Part shown: positions 34,277 to 42,484 of the stretch, piece by piece
How the letters are laid out: each line of letters opens with the position of its first letter
How positions within the stretch are numbered: position 1 is the stretch's first letter
Assembly (NCBI RefSeq): GCF_029893325.1
Contig: NZ_JARXWL010000004.1
Span: 62,001-126,000, forward strand
From: Enterococcus sp. PF1-24
Lineage (GTDB): Bacteria; Bacillota; Bacilli; Lactobacillales; Enterococcaceae
Reading direction: 5' to 3'
DNA length: 64,000 bases
Program-made: the position numbers and the translations under genes
The notes under the pieces: generated by a model
Seen by the model: only the letters and a program-made list of their open reading frames with translations
Databases searched by the model: none
Told to the model about the DNA's origin: nothing

Positions 34277-35281
34277 TTAATCATTTAAAGGCGTTAAGCC
34301 GAAATGTTCGTAAGCAAAAGCGGTTACTACTCGACCTCTTGGCGTCCGTTTGATAAAGCCTTTTTGAATTAAATAAGGCTCATACATATCTTCCACCGTT
34401 TCTCGTTCTTCACCAATATTAACCGATAAAGTGCTTAAACCAACTGGCCCCCCGCGATAAAGTTCAATCATGGTTTTCAATAATTTTTGATCCACATAAT
34501 CTAAACCAGCTTTATCCACTTGCAACAAAGTTAAGGCTTGATCAGCGATTTCCCGATTAATCACGCCATCTGCTTGAACTTGGGCAAAATCTCGCACTCG
34601 TTTCAATAAACGGTTGGCAATTCGCGGTGTCCCTCGCGAGCGACGGGCAATTTCAAAAGCACCGGTTTCCACGATTTCTGTTTGAAAAATATCCGCAGTT
34701 CGCAAAACAATATCTTTCAAATCTTGGTCGTCATAGTATTCCATATGACAAATAATCCCGAAACGATCTCTTAAAGGCGCTGACAGCATGCCTGCACGGG
34801 TGGTAGCGCCAATTAATGTAAATGGTGGCAGCGGAAAATGCACCGGATGAGCAGTGGTTCCTTGACCAACCATAATATCCACATAAAAATCTTCCATCGC
34901 CGAATAAAGCATTTCTTCTGCTACTCGTGGCAAACGATGGATTTCATCAATAAACAGCACATCGCCAGGCTCTAACTCATTCAAAATCGCTACTAAATCT
35001 CCCGGCCGTTCAATCGCCGGTCCACTGGTGGTGCGAATGTTAACCCCCATCTCGTTGGCAATCACCATCGCCATGGTGGTTTTCCCTAAGCCTGGTGGTC
35101 CGTAAAGCAAAACGTGATCCAACGACTCTTGGCGGCTTCGGGCGGCTTCAATATAAATACCTAATTCTTTTTTTACTTTATCTTGACCGATATATTGCCC
35201 TAAATATTGTGGGCGTAAAGATTTCTCTAACATTTCTTCTGTTTCAGTTGTTTCCGGCGAAACAATTCGTTCTTCTTCCAT
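34277..35281 (-). CDS. ruvB: Holliday junction branch-migration ATPase RuvB
   Basis: 334-residue AAA+ motor that drives branch migration with RuvA. Walker [10 protein letters not shown] near residue 62, Walker [11 protein letters not shown] near 110, sensor-1 [11 protein letters not shown] near 155, arginine finger APLRDRFG near 168, and the C-terminal winged helix ([16 protein letters not shown]). Start ATG at 35281 with GAGG 6 nt upstream; an ATG at 35299 has no good site. Follows ruvA by 34 nt in the same operon. Confidence 0.96.
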   Translation of the reverse strand: MEEERIVSPETTETEEMLEKSLRPQYLGQYIGQDKVKKELGIYIEAARSRQESLDHVLLYGPPGLGKTTMAMVIANEMGVNIRTTSGPAIERPGDLVAILNELEPGDVLFIDEIHRLPRVAEEMLYSAMEDFYVDIMVGQGTTAHPVHFPLPPFTLIGATTRAGMLSAPLRDRFGIICHMEYYDDQDLKDIVLRTADIFQTEIVETGAFEIARRSRGTPRIANRLLKRVRDFAQVQADGVINREIADQALTLLQVDKAGLDYVDQKLLKTMIELYRGGPVGLSTLSVNIGEERETVEDMYEPYLIQKGFIKRTPRGRVVTAFAYEHFGLTPLND

Positions 35282-35315
35282 AAGACACCTCTTTTCCAAG
35301 CAAATGCAAGATCAT

Positions 35316-35918
35316 TTATTTTTTCATCATCAATTTCAAAGCTTGACGTAAATATTCATCTGTTGATTGTTGTGGCAAATCAGTCAGTTCTTTTTTCACT
35401 CGTTTGATTTCTTTATCTCCATAACCTAAAGCCGATAGTGCCGCTAAAGCATCTGCCAAAGCAGAGTTTTCACCAGTTAATTCAGCTGCGGCTGTCAATA
35501 ATGGCATATCGCCAACTAATTCCCCTAACTTACCTTTTAAATCCAACACCATTTGTTGAGCAGTTTTTTTACCCACTCCAGGGAATTTGGTTAAATAAGT
35601 AATTTGATCGGTTTCAATCGCTTTAATTAAGCCGCTATGATCGTCATTAGCCATAATTGCTAATGCACTTTTCGGACCGATACCAGAAACACTGATCAAT
35701 TTTAAAAATAGTTGTTTTTCTTCTAAATTATTAAACCCATAAAGCAACTGGGCATCTTCTCGCACCACTTGATGGAGATAAATTTTCACTTCTTGATTGA
35801 TTTTACTGCTATAACGATAAGGATTTCCCATCGCAATTTGATAACCAATACCCTGACATTCCAACACTAAATATAGCGGACTGACATAAGTTATGGTTCC
35901 AATTAGATATTCGTACAT
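35316..35918 (-). CDS. ruvA: Holliday junction DNA helicase RuvA
   Basis: 200-residue tetrameric junction-binding protein. N-terminal OB domain ([20 protein letters not shown]), two helix-hairpin-helix motifs ([15 protein letters not shown] near 75 and [16 protein letters not shown] near 112), acidic linker and C-terminal RuvB-binding domain ([15 protein letters not shown]). Full family length. First gene of ruvAB. Confidence 0.96.
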   Translation of the reverse strand: MYEYLIGTITYVSPLYLVLECQGIGYQIAMGNPYRYSSKINQEVKIYLHQVVREDAQLLYGFNNLEEKQLFLKLISVSGIGPKSALAIMANDDHSGLIKAIETDQITYLTKFPGVGKKTAQQMVLDLKGKLGELVGDMPLLTAAAELTGENSALADALAALSALGYGDKEIKRVKKELTDLPQQSTDEYLRQALKLMMKK

Positions 35919-36044
35919 TTAATTTTCCTTTCAAAACTACAATTATGGACATACGTTCTTATTTTAGCACAAATTCCACTTAAAAAGAGCCACTCAGCAT
36001 AAAAAAGTCATTTTAATCTTTAATAGATAAAATGACTTTGATAA

Positions 36045-36758
36045 TTAGTTTTTTCTACGGCGAGCAAATTCAACAAATTGGAACTTATCTAAACGGTGAA
36101 TGGATTCCGTATATTCAAAACAGCGGGTATCTTCCAAATGAACTAAACTGCGGACAATCACTACGTGAGTATCTTCTTTTAAATCCATTAACTCCCGCGT
36201 CTCTTCGCTGGCTTCTTCCACGGTAATCACTTTTTGAGCATAGGCGATATCCAAATTTAAATCTTGTTCAAAATACTCATAAATAGAATCTTGCGCTCGC
36301 TCTTTTGGTAAAGTCGGCACGACATCTTTTAATAAAAAGTCGCGGTCCAAAATCACAATTTCTTCATCAATTACTCGTTGACGAATCAGTTTCCACGCTT
36401 CCGTGCCTGCTTGCCAACCAGTAATATCCGCTAATTTTTTCGTTACTAAAACTTCCCCCAGCTCCACCACAATCGTTTGACTAGGAATATGTTGATTTTC
36501 TTGCAGCTCTTTATAGCTAGTTAAACCTGAAATTGGAAAATCAAAACGATTTAAATCTAACACAATTGAACCTTTACCTTGTTTTTTTTGAATATAGCCG
36601 GCATTGGTTAACAGCGTTAACGCTTTACGAATGGTTTCTCGCGAAACACCATAAATTTTAATCAGCTGATTTTCGCTAGGCAACAAGCTTTGTGGCTTAT
36701 ATTCCCCGGCAATAATTCGTTTTTCCAAATCCAGAAAAATTTCGTTGAATTTATTCAT
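36045..36758 (-). CDS. treR: GntR-family trehalose operon repressor TreR
   Basis: 237 residues. GntR winged helix (about 5-70: YKPQSLLPSENQLIKIYGVSRETIRKALTLL) and a UTRA effector domain (about 90-235), which in TreR binds trehalose 6-phosphate. I chose the ATG at 36758, preceded by GGGGAG; ATGs at 36770 and 36824 fit less well. The trehalose phosphorylase and PTS genes 6 kb away carry paired near-palindromes resembling ACTTGTATACAAGT at their promoters (42203-42218, 42447-42462), the expected TreR targets. Confidence 0.87.
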   Translation of the reverse strand: MNKFNEIFLDLEKRIIAGEYKPQSLLPSENQLIKIYGVSRETIRKALTLLTNAGYIQKKQGKGSIVLDLNRFDFPISGLTSYKELQENQHIPSQTIVVELGEVLVTKKLADITGWQAGTEAWKLIRQRVIDEEIVILDRDFLLKDVVPTLPKERAQDSIYEYFEQDLNLDIAYAQKVITVEEASEETRELMDLKEDTHVVIVRSLVHLEDTRCFEYTESIHRLDKFQFVEFARRRKN

Positions 36759-36849
36759 TTCGCTCCCCATTCTCCTTAATTTATCCTTTATTATAAAGGG
36801 AATTTCCTTGATTAGCAAATTCAATCAGTGCTCTCACGCTAATTTTCTC

Positions 36850-36878
36850 TTTACAAAAACAGCTGCTCTCTATATAAT
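36850..36878 (+). promoter_or_regulatory. Promoter of the HAD-ROK genes
   Basis: TTTACA (36850-36855), 17-nt spacer, TATAAT (36873-36878). The inverted repeat ATTAAGT-T-ACTTAAT (36877-36891) overlaps the start site and may be an operator. Confidence 0.7.
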
Positions 36879-36926
36879 TAAGTTACTTAATTAATGTTTT
36901 TAACTAATAGCAAAGGATTTGATAAG

Positions 36927-37760
36927 ATGTCAATTAAAGGAATTGTTTTAGATCTTGATGGAACTTTATTAAATGATGAAAAAAAGATTTCACAAAAAAC
37001 GAAGGAAGCTTTAATTCAAGCCCAAAAAAACGGTATTAAAGTGATTTTAGCTTCTGGTCGTCCAACTACTGGGATGCTTCACTTAGCTGAGGAATTAGAG
37101 ATGGCAAAATATGCTGGCTTAATCGTTTCCTACAACGGCGCCATGGTAACTGACTGCCAAACGCAAGAAATTCTTTTCAACCAAACCATGAGTGTTGAAA
37201 CTTGTCAAAGCATTCTAGAACATTCGAAAAAATTCGATGTCATCCCTATGATTAACAAAGATGACTATATGTATGTAAACAATGTCTATAATAATATTTT
37301 ACATTTAGAAACTGCCGACTTAAATATTATTCAATATGAATCTCGCGGTGGCAATTTCAAACTGTGTGAAATTGATGATTTAGCTGCTTTTACAACTTTC
37401 CCTCTAAATAAAATTTTAATTGCTGGTCAACCAGAATATTTACAAGCTGTTTATCAAGAAATTAGCGCACCATTTGCGGATGAAGTTTGCGGCGCCTTTT
37501 CTGCCCCTGTCTACTTTGAATTTACCGACAAAGGTATTGATAAAGCTAACGCCCTAGATACGATTTTACCAACACAAGGGATTTATCCCGAAAACTTAAT
37601 TTCTTTCGGGGACGGCCACAATGACCAATCCATCATTCAATATGCTGGTATCGGTGTGGCGATGGGCAACGCCGTTGAAGAATTAAAAGCTTTAGCAGAT
37701 GATATTACTTTAAGCAATTTAGAAGATGGCATCGCGGTAGCTTTAGCGAAATATTTGTAG
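36927..37760 (+). CDS. Cof-type HAD-IIB phosphatase
   Basis: 277-residue cytosolic HAD hydrolase, probably a sugar-phosphate phosphatase. Motif I VLDLDGTLLND at residue 8, motif II ILASGRPT near 42, IIB cap (about 85-190), motif III lysine in FTDKGIDKANAL near 205, motif IV FGDGHNDQSIIQYAG near 230. ATG at 36927 with AAAGGA 9 nt upstream. Followed 10 nt later by a ROK regulator gene on the same transcript. Being beside the trehalose genes, it may clear sugar phosphates, but the substrate is unknown. Confidence 0.85.
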   Translation: MSIKGIVLDLDGTLLNDEKKISQKTKEALIQAQKNGIKVILASGRPTTGMLHLAEELEMAKYAGLIVSYNGAMVTDCQTQEILFNQTMSVETCQSILEHSKKFDVIPMINKDDYMYVNNVYNNILHLETADLNIIQYESRGGNFKLCEIDDLAAFTTFPLNKILIAGQPEYLQAVYQEISAPFADEVCGAFSAPVYFEFTDKGIDKANALDTILPTQGIYPENLISFGDGHNDQSIIQYAGIGVAMGNAVEELKALADDITLSNLEDGIAVALAKYL

Positions 37761-37770
37761 GCAAGCTTTT

Positions 37771-38796
37771 ATGGCTACCAAAAACGCTAAAAATATCATT
37801 CGCCAAAATAATCTTTTGCTAGTTCAGCAACAATTTTTTCAAGCTGGTAAATTATTTGCTTCTGATTTAGTCAAAAAAACCGGCATCAGCATGGTGACCA
37901 TTCAATCTTTATTAAAAGAACTTTTAGAAAAACAAATTATTTTTGAAGGGGAAATTATTCAAAGAGAGATGGGGCGGCCGGCAGTTGCTTACCATTTTAA
38001 TTACGAAAAAGAACAAAATCTACTGTTGTGTATTCGCGAAAAACAAGGTCAGTTAATCATCGAAAGTTTAGTGACTAATTTAGCTGGCAAAATTGCGGCT
38101 AAAGAAATCATTGATTTTTCGCAAATTAGTTTACCGCGCTTTTTAGAAATCACTCAACAACAATTGCAAGCAAATCCTCAAGTTCAGCAGATTGGCATAT
38201 TTTTCCCTGGTAAAGTCGCTAATGATGTCGTTCAATCTAGCTGGTTTGAAAAATTTAACGGCTGGCATTTTCAAGCAGAAATTCAAAAAATTGCTAATAT
38301 ACCAGTTTTCGTTCAAAATGATGCTCATCTATTAACAATCGGCTATTGCCTTGCGGAAAAGCTTTCCCTGCAAGAAACTTATGTTGGCTTATATTATCCT
38401 TTGAAAAGTATGCCGGGAATCACTTTATTTGCCCACAATCAGCTAATTGAAGGCAATCTAGCTTTAGCTGGTGAAGCCAAATTTTTACCAGGCTTTATTA
38501 ACCAGCTGTTACCGCAAACCGGCCAAGCATTAGCTACGCGCTTAGCGGAAATTATTCCTTTTTATAATGCTGCTATCGCTCCTAAGTGCTTTATTATCAC
38601 CAGTCCAGTAGCGGAAAGTTTGTTATTAAAGGAAATTACCGAAAATCAAATTTTAGCGCAACAGCCAAATCGCCCGCTGATTGCTTTTGTTTCTGATTTT
38701 CAACGGTGTATGATTTTGGGCTTACATTGGCTGATTTATCGCGATACTCCTTATGATTTAGCCGAAGTTGGCTACCTGGAAAGTGTTGAAAGTTAA
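37771..38796 (+). CDS. ROK-family transcriptional regulator
   Basis: 341 residues. N-terminal winged helix (about 10-70: KLFASDLVKKTGISMVTIQSLLKELLE and GRPAVAYHFN) and a degenerate ROK sugar-binding domain (about 80-335), with FVQNDAHLLTIGYCLA near 185 in place of the VENDA-type motif. No CxCGxxGC zinc loop is visible, so it probably binds a ligand without acting as a kinase. Weak ribosome site (AGGCAAG) and close spacing suggest coupling to the HAD gene. It may control its own promoter via the inverted repeat at 36877-36891. Confidence 0.75.
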   Translation: MATKNAKNIIRQNNLLLVQQQFFQAGKLFASDLVKKTGISMVTIQSLLKELLEKQIIFEGEIIQREMGRPAVAYHFNYEKEQNLLLCIREKQGQLIIESLVTNLAGKIAAKEIIDFSQISLPRFLEITQQQLQANPQVQQIGIFFPGKVANDVVQSSWFEKFNGWHFQAEIQKIANIPVFVQNDAHLLTIGYCLAEKLSLQETYVGLYYPLKSMPGITLFAHNQLIEGNLALAGEAKFLPGFINQLLPQTGQALATRLAEIIPFYNAAIAPKCFIITSPVAESLLLKEITENQILAQQPNRPLIAFVSDFQRCMILGLHWLIYRDTPYDLAEVGYLESVES

Positions 38797-38808
38797 GTGA
38801 TTACAAAT

Positions 38809-38850
38809 AAAAAAGTTACCTTATCTAAATTTAGATAGGGTAACTTTTTT
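38809..38850. terminator. Bidirectional terminator
   Basis: AAAAAGTTACCTTATCTAAA and the complementary TTTAGATAGGGTAACTTTTT form a long stem between convergent genes. Confidence 0.85.
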
Positions 38851-38853
38851 CAG

Positions 38854-39504
38854 CTATTTCGTAAGTAACTCATCAATATTCAGTTCATCTAAACGGCTAA
38901 CCGTTTCATCAACTCCCGGCAAAGCTTCTGTTGTTACAATTCCCACTGCGTACATGCCAGCGTCTTTGATGCCGATAATTCCGGCTTGTGCATCTTCAAA
39001 ACCAACCGCCTCTTGTGGTTGAATCCCTAAAATTTCTGCTGCTTTAATAAAAATCTCTGGATCTGGTTTCCCTTTTGTTAAGCTTTCAGGATCAACAATC
39101 CCTTTAAAATAGCCAGATACCCCTAATTTTTCTAAAATGAAAGGGGCATTTTTTGAAGCTGAAGCAATGGCGCAAGGAATATTTTTGGCTTGCGCCTTTT
39201 TCAAAAAACTAGCTACTCCTGGCAATAAATCTTCAGCACTTAAATCTTGTAATAACTCAACATACATTTGATTTTTTTCAGTTGCTAATTTTTCTTTTTC
39301 TGTCAAAGTGTATTCCGTCGCTTTTCCTCCATGAACTAAAATTCGTTCTAAAGAATCCATGCGGCTGATGCCTTTGAGTTGTTCATTAAACACCAAATCA
39401 ATCTCAATCCCTAATTCAGCTGCCGTTTTTTCCCAAGCTAGATAATGAAATTTAGCGGTATCGGTAATCACACCATCTAAATCAAAAATAAACCCTTTTT
39501 TCAT
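38854..39504 (-). CDS. pgmB: Beta-phosphoglucomutase
   Basis: 216-residue HAD enzyme interconverting beta-glucose 1-phosphate and glucose 6-phosphate, needed after phosphorolysis of trehalose phosphate. Motif I FIFDLDGVITDTAKFHYLAW with nucleophile Asp and acid/base Asp, ISRMDSLERIL substrate loop near 46, SASKNAP near 115, GKPDPEIF near 143, GFEDAQAGI near 168. ATG at 39504, 20 nt after the GH65 gene stop, so one operon. Confidence 0.93.
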   Translation of the reverse strand: MKKGFIFDLDGVITDTAKFHYLAWEKTAAELGIEIDLVFNEQLKGISRMDSLERILVHGGKATEYTLTEKEKLATEKNQMYVELLQDLSAEDLLPGVASFLKKAQAKNIPCAIASASKNAPFILEKLGVSGYFKGIVDPESLTKGKPDPEIFIKAAEILGIQPQEAVGFEDAQAGIIGIKDAGMYAVGIVTTEALPGVDETVSRLDELNIDELLTK

Positions 39505-39524
39505 ATGCCTTCAATTCTCCCTTA

Positions 39525-42167
39525 TCATTTTAAAGTGATTGTTTGCCAAGTATCAGCAAGCAATTCAAATTCTTCTTCCATTACAAAAATCTTACTATCT
39601 TGGTTAGCCTTAATTTTAAAAGCCTCTTTAGTTAAAGCTACTTGATAGTCAACACCATTTCTGACAAATTTAAAAGTTAATCCTTGCCACTGTTCGGGTA
39701 AATTAGGGCGGAAATGCAGTTCTTTTTGGCGAATATCTAACCCGCCATAAGTAGTTAAGGTAATGTATAAAGTGGCCGCCATCACGCCCGCGTGAATCCC
39801 TTCTGCCGTAGTCCCACCTTGAATATCTTGATAATCAGAATATAAAGCTTCTTGATATAATTGCCAAGAAAGCTCTTTATTATTGACCATCGTCGCTAAT
39901 TGTCCATGAACCACACGAGATAATGTTGAACCATGGGAAGTTCGCGCTAAATAATAATCTAAATTTTTCTCTAAATAATCGGTTGGTAATTGGTAGCCTA
40001 AATCTTTTAAAATGCGGTCAATTCGTTGTTTATCAAAATTGTAAAAAATCATCAAGCTATCAGCTTGTTTTGTCACTTGATAAGCATCAGCAGTTTCCCC
40101 TTCGGCTCTCAACAAACGATCCATCCGATAAACATCACCATATTTTTCACGATAATAATCCCAATCGACTTCTTTTAAATCAAGATATCCTTCGTATTGA
40201 GCGATAATTCCTTCTTGATTAATTTCTAAATGCAATTGATGCATCATTTGATTCATTTTAGCGATTAATTCTGTAGTAAAATTCGTTTTCTCTTGAACAT
40301 TTGTTAATACTTGCGGTGTTAGCTCAGTCAATAATTTTTGTAACTCTTCAAATAACCAGACAACCATCATGTTTGTGTAGGCATTATCCTTTAAGCCGCC
40401 TTTTTCAGCATAAGGATACGCTTCATGAAATTCATCAGGACCCATCACGCCAGCAATTGAATAACGATGTGTGTTTTCATCATAAGTAGCAATACTCAAC
40501 CAGAATTTAGCAATCTCTAACAACAATTCTAAACCATAAGCTTCCATAAACGCTAAATCATGGGTATTTTCAAAATACAACCAAACATTATAGGCAATCG
40601 CTAAGGAAACATGCCGTTGTAAACGACTATGATCTTCATCCCACTCGCCGTTTATCGGGTTTAAATGCAACGCCTGTGATTGCTCGCTACCATCCACGCC
40701 GGATTGCCACGGGAACATCGCGCCTTCAAAACCAATTTCTTTTGCCGCACTTTTAGCAGCTGCTAAACGCTGATAGCGATACATCAACAAAGCTTTAGCA
40801 GTTTCAGGAAAATGCAAAATATAGAAAGGTAAAATAAATAATTCATCCCAAAAAATATGTCCCCGATAAGCTTCTCCGTGCAAACCTCGTGCCGTGGTAG
40901 AAGCATCTAAATCGCCAGCCGCTAAAGGTGAACCTGAAACTAACAAGTGATACGTATGCAAATTCAACATTTTTTGTGACATGCTATCACCAGCCACTTG
41001 AATCTGGACCGTTTGCCATAATTTTTGCCACTCAACGACGGACGCTTGCAGCATTGTTGCAAAATCATTTAACTCAGCTACGCCGCTAATTGCAGCTGCT
41101 TCAAGTTCATCAGTCACTAAATCGATAAAAACTAGTTTTTCAACTTTGACAGGTTGATTAGGCGTCACAAAAGCCCGTGCCCTTTGAATAACTTTTGTAG
41201 CAGTCACTTGATTTTCCCACTGTAAAGCTTGTGAACTTAACAATTTGCTTTCTTGAATAATTTGCATTTGTGATTGTTTTGTTTTAGCAACTAAGCGGGC
41301 TTGATTTTTATTTGCTATCGTCTCTTCAATCGTTAGATGCTGGCTATTTAAGCTACGATAACGGGCAACATTATAATTATAAACTTCCCCATCAGCTTCA
41401 GAAATAATTTCAATTTCTCCTTGGAAATTTAGTGGCGTGATTTGATAAGTTAAGCCATATTGATGACGATTAGCCATGCTGACAAACTTTTCCGTAGTAA
41501 TCAACATTTCTTTACCAGTTGCTGTTGCTAAAATTCCTTCGCTAGTTAAAAGACCAGTTTTTGTATTTAATGATCTACTCAATTCTTTGACTTGTTCTTT
41601 AGCAAAGGTAATTTTTTCACCATCAACAACTACTGTTAAATATTGTAAATTAGGAGCATTCACAAAATCTTCATTAGTAATCGCTTGTCCCTCAACCTCA
41701 GAAACAGCTTCGTTATATAAACCTGCCAAATAAGTCGCTGGATAGCAGTCATCACTAATCATCATTTCTGGCGTCGTTCCCCGTAAGCCAATAAAACCAT
41801 TACCGGTTGTTAACAACGACTCCACTGAATATTCATCTTTACTAGCTGCATAGCCATAATAATCAAAAGTCCAGCTATTTTTCTCAGCTGCTTCAAAAAA
41901 AGTCGCTTCAGCAAAATCAGCGTTTTCCGTGATTACTAAAGGTAAATTTAGTTTTTCGGAAAAAGTTTTTGCTACTTGTTTAAAACTAGTTTGTAATTTT
42001 TCTTGACTATCTGTAGCTAAAATCGCTAGGATACCAGCATAATTTTCTTCAGTTGTTTGTAATTTTTCGATAACCTCACCCACTTGATCCTCTTGAAAAC
42101 TGAAATTTTCCCTTTCACTTACTAGCAAAAATCTTCCCGCTTCTTTTGATAATTTAATTAAATTCAT
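39525..42167 (-). CDS. treP: GH65 phosphorylase, probable trehalose 6-phosphate phosphorylase, with N-terminal extension
   Basis: 880-residue cytosolic enzyme. The GH65 part starts near residue 98 (GNGFIGLRGTTP near 122), with RGLHGEAYRGHIFWDELF near 430 and the catalytic glutamate in GVMGPDEFHE near 575, then a late beta domain. It would split trehalose 6-phosphate with phosphate into beta-glucose 1-phosphate and glucose 6-phosphate, as in Lactococcus. The first ~95 residues (FQEDQVGEVIEKLQ, LAILATDSQEKLQ) are outside the usual family length and I do not recognise them. Divergent from the trehalose PTS gene; promoter and TreR site at 42203-42254. Maltose phosphorylase is the alternative, but the TreB-type PTS favours trehalose. 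Confidence 0.87.
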   Translation of the reverse strand: MNLIKLSKEAGRFLLVSERENFSFQEDQVGEVIEKLQTTEENYAGILAILATDSQEKLQTSFKQVAKTFSEKLNLPLVITENADFAEATFFEAAEKNSWTFDYYGYAASKDEYSVESLLTTGNGFIGLRGTTPEMMISDDCYPATYLAGLYNEAVSEVEGQAITNEDFVNAPNLQYLTVVVDGEKITFAKEQVKELSRSLNTKTGLLTSEGILATATGKEMLITTEKFVSMANRHQYGLTYQITPLNFQGEIEIISEADGEVYNYNVARYRSLNSQHLTIEETIANKNQARLVAKTKQSQMQIIQESKLLSSQALQWENQVTATKVIQRARAFVTPNQPVKVEKLVFIDLVTDELEAAAISGVAELNDFATMLQASVVEWQKLWQTVQIQVAGDSMSQKMLNLHTYHLLVSGSPLAAGDLDASTTARGLHGEAYRGHIFWDELFILPFYILHFPETAKALLMYRYQRLAAAKSAAKEIGFEGAMFPWQSGVDGSEQSQALHLNPINGEWDEDHSRLQRHVSLAIAYNVWLYFENTHDLAFMEAYGLELLLEIAKFWLSIATYDENTHRYSIAGVMGPDEFHEAYPYAEKGGLKDNAYTNMMVVWLFEELQKLLTELTPQVLTNVQEKTNFTTELIAKMNQMMHQLHLEINQEGIIAQYEGYLDLKEVDWDYYREKYGDVYRMDRLLRAEGETADAYQVTKQADSLMIFYNFDKQRIDRILKDLGYQLPTDYLEKNLDYYLARTSHGSTLSRVVHGQLATMVNNKELSWQLYQEALYSDYQDIQGGTTAEGIHAGVMAATLYITLTTYGGLDIRQKELHFRPNLPEQWQGLTFKFVRNGVDYQVALTKEAFKIKANQDSKIFVMEEEFELLADTWQTITLK

Positions 42168-42202
42168 CAGCTTACTCCTTCGGCTTTTTTAATAGATTAA
42201 AA

Positions 42203-42254
42203 ACTTGTCTATACACGTCACCGTAATTATAATTTATCTGCTTACTTTTTTCAA
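42203..42254 (-). promoter_or_regulatory. Promoter and TreR operator of the phosphorylase operon
   Basis: On the reverse strand: TTGAAA (42249-42254), 17-nt spacer, TATAAT (42226-42231), then the near-palindrome read on the plus strand as ACTTGTCTATACACGT (42203-42218) at the transcription start. Its position would block initiation. Confidence 0.8.
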
Positions 42255-42393
42255 CTGATATTTCTCACAAACACATCTTTGCTAATAACTTCAACAATCT
42301 TCTATAAGTTGAAGCTAAAAATCTCATCAGCAAGGTCGACACCAAGAAAAATCTTCCTAACGGAAAAATAAAAAATTTTTCTTTTTGACCATA

Positions 42394-42462
42394 TGAAACG
42401 CTTGCAAAAAATAAAAAATGATGGTATGATATTGGCGAAGTTAAAAACTTGTGTATACAAGT
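42394..42462 (+). promoter_or_regulatory. Promoter, cre site and TreR operator of the trehalose PTS gene
   Basis: TTGCAA (42402-42407), 17-nt spacer, TATGAT (42425-42430). TGAAACGCTTGCAA (42394-42407) matches a catabolite-responsive element and covers the -35. ACTTGTGTATACAAGT (42447-42462) downstream of the start matches the second TreR-type site. CcpA and TreR can therefore both repress. Confidence 0.78.
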
Positions 42463-42484
42463 AAAACAGAAAGGGGTTTCACCT

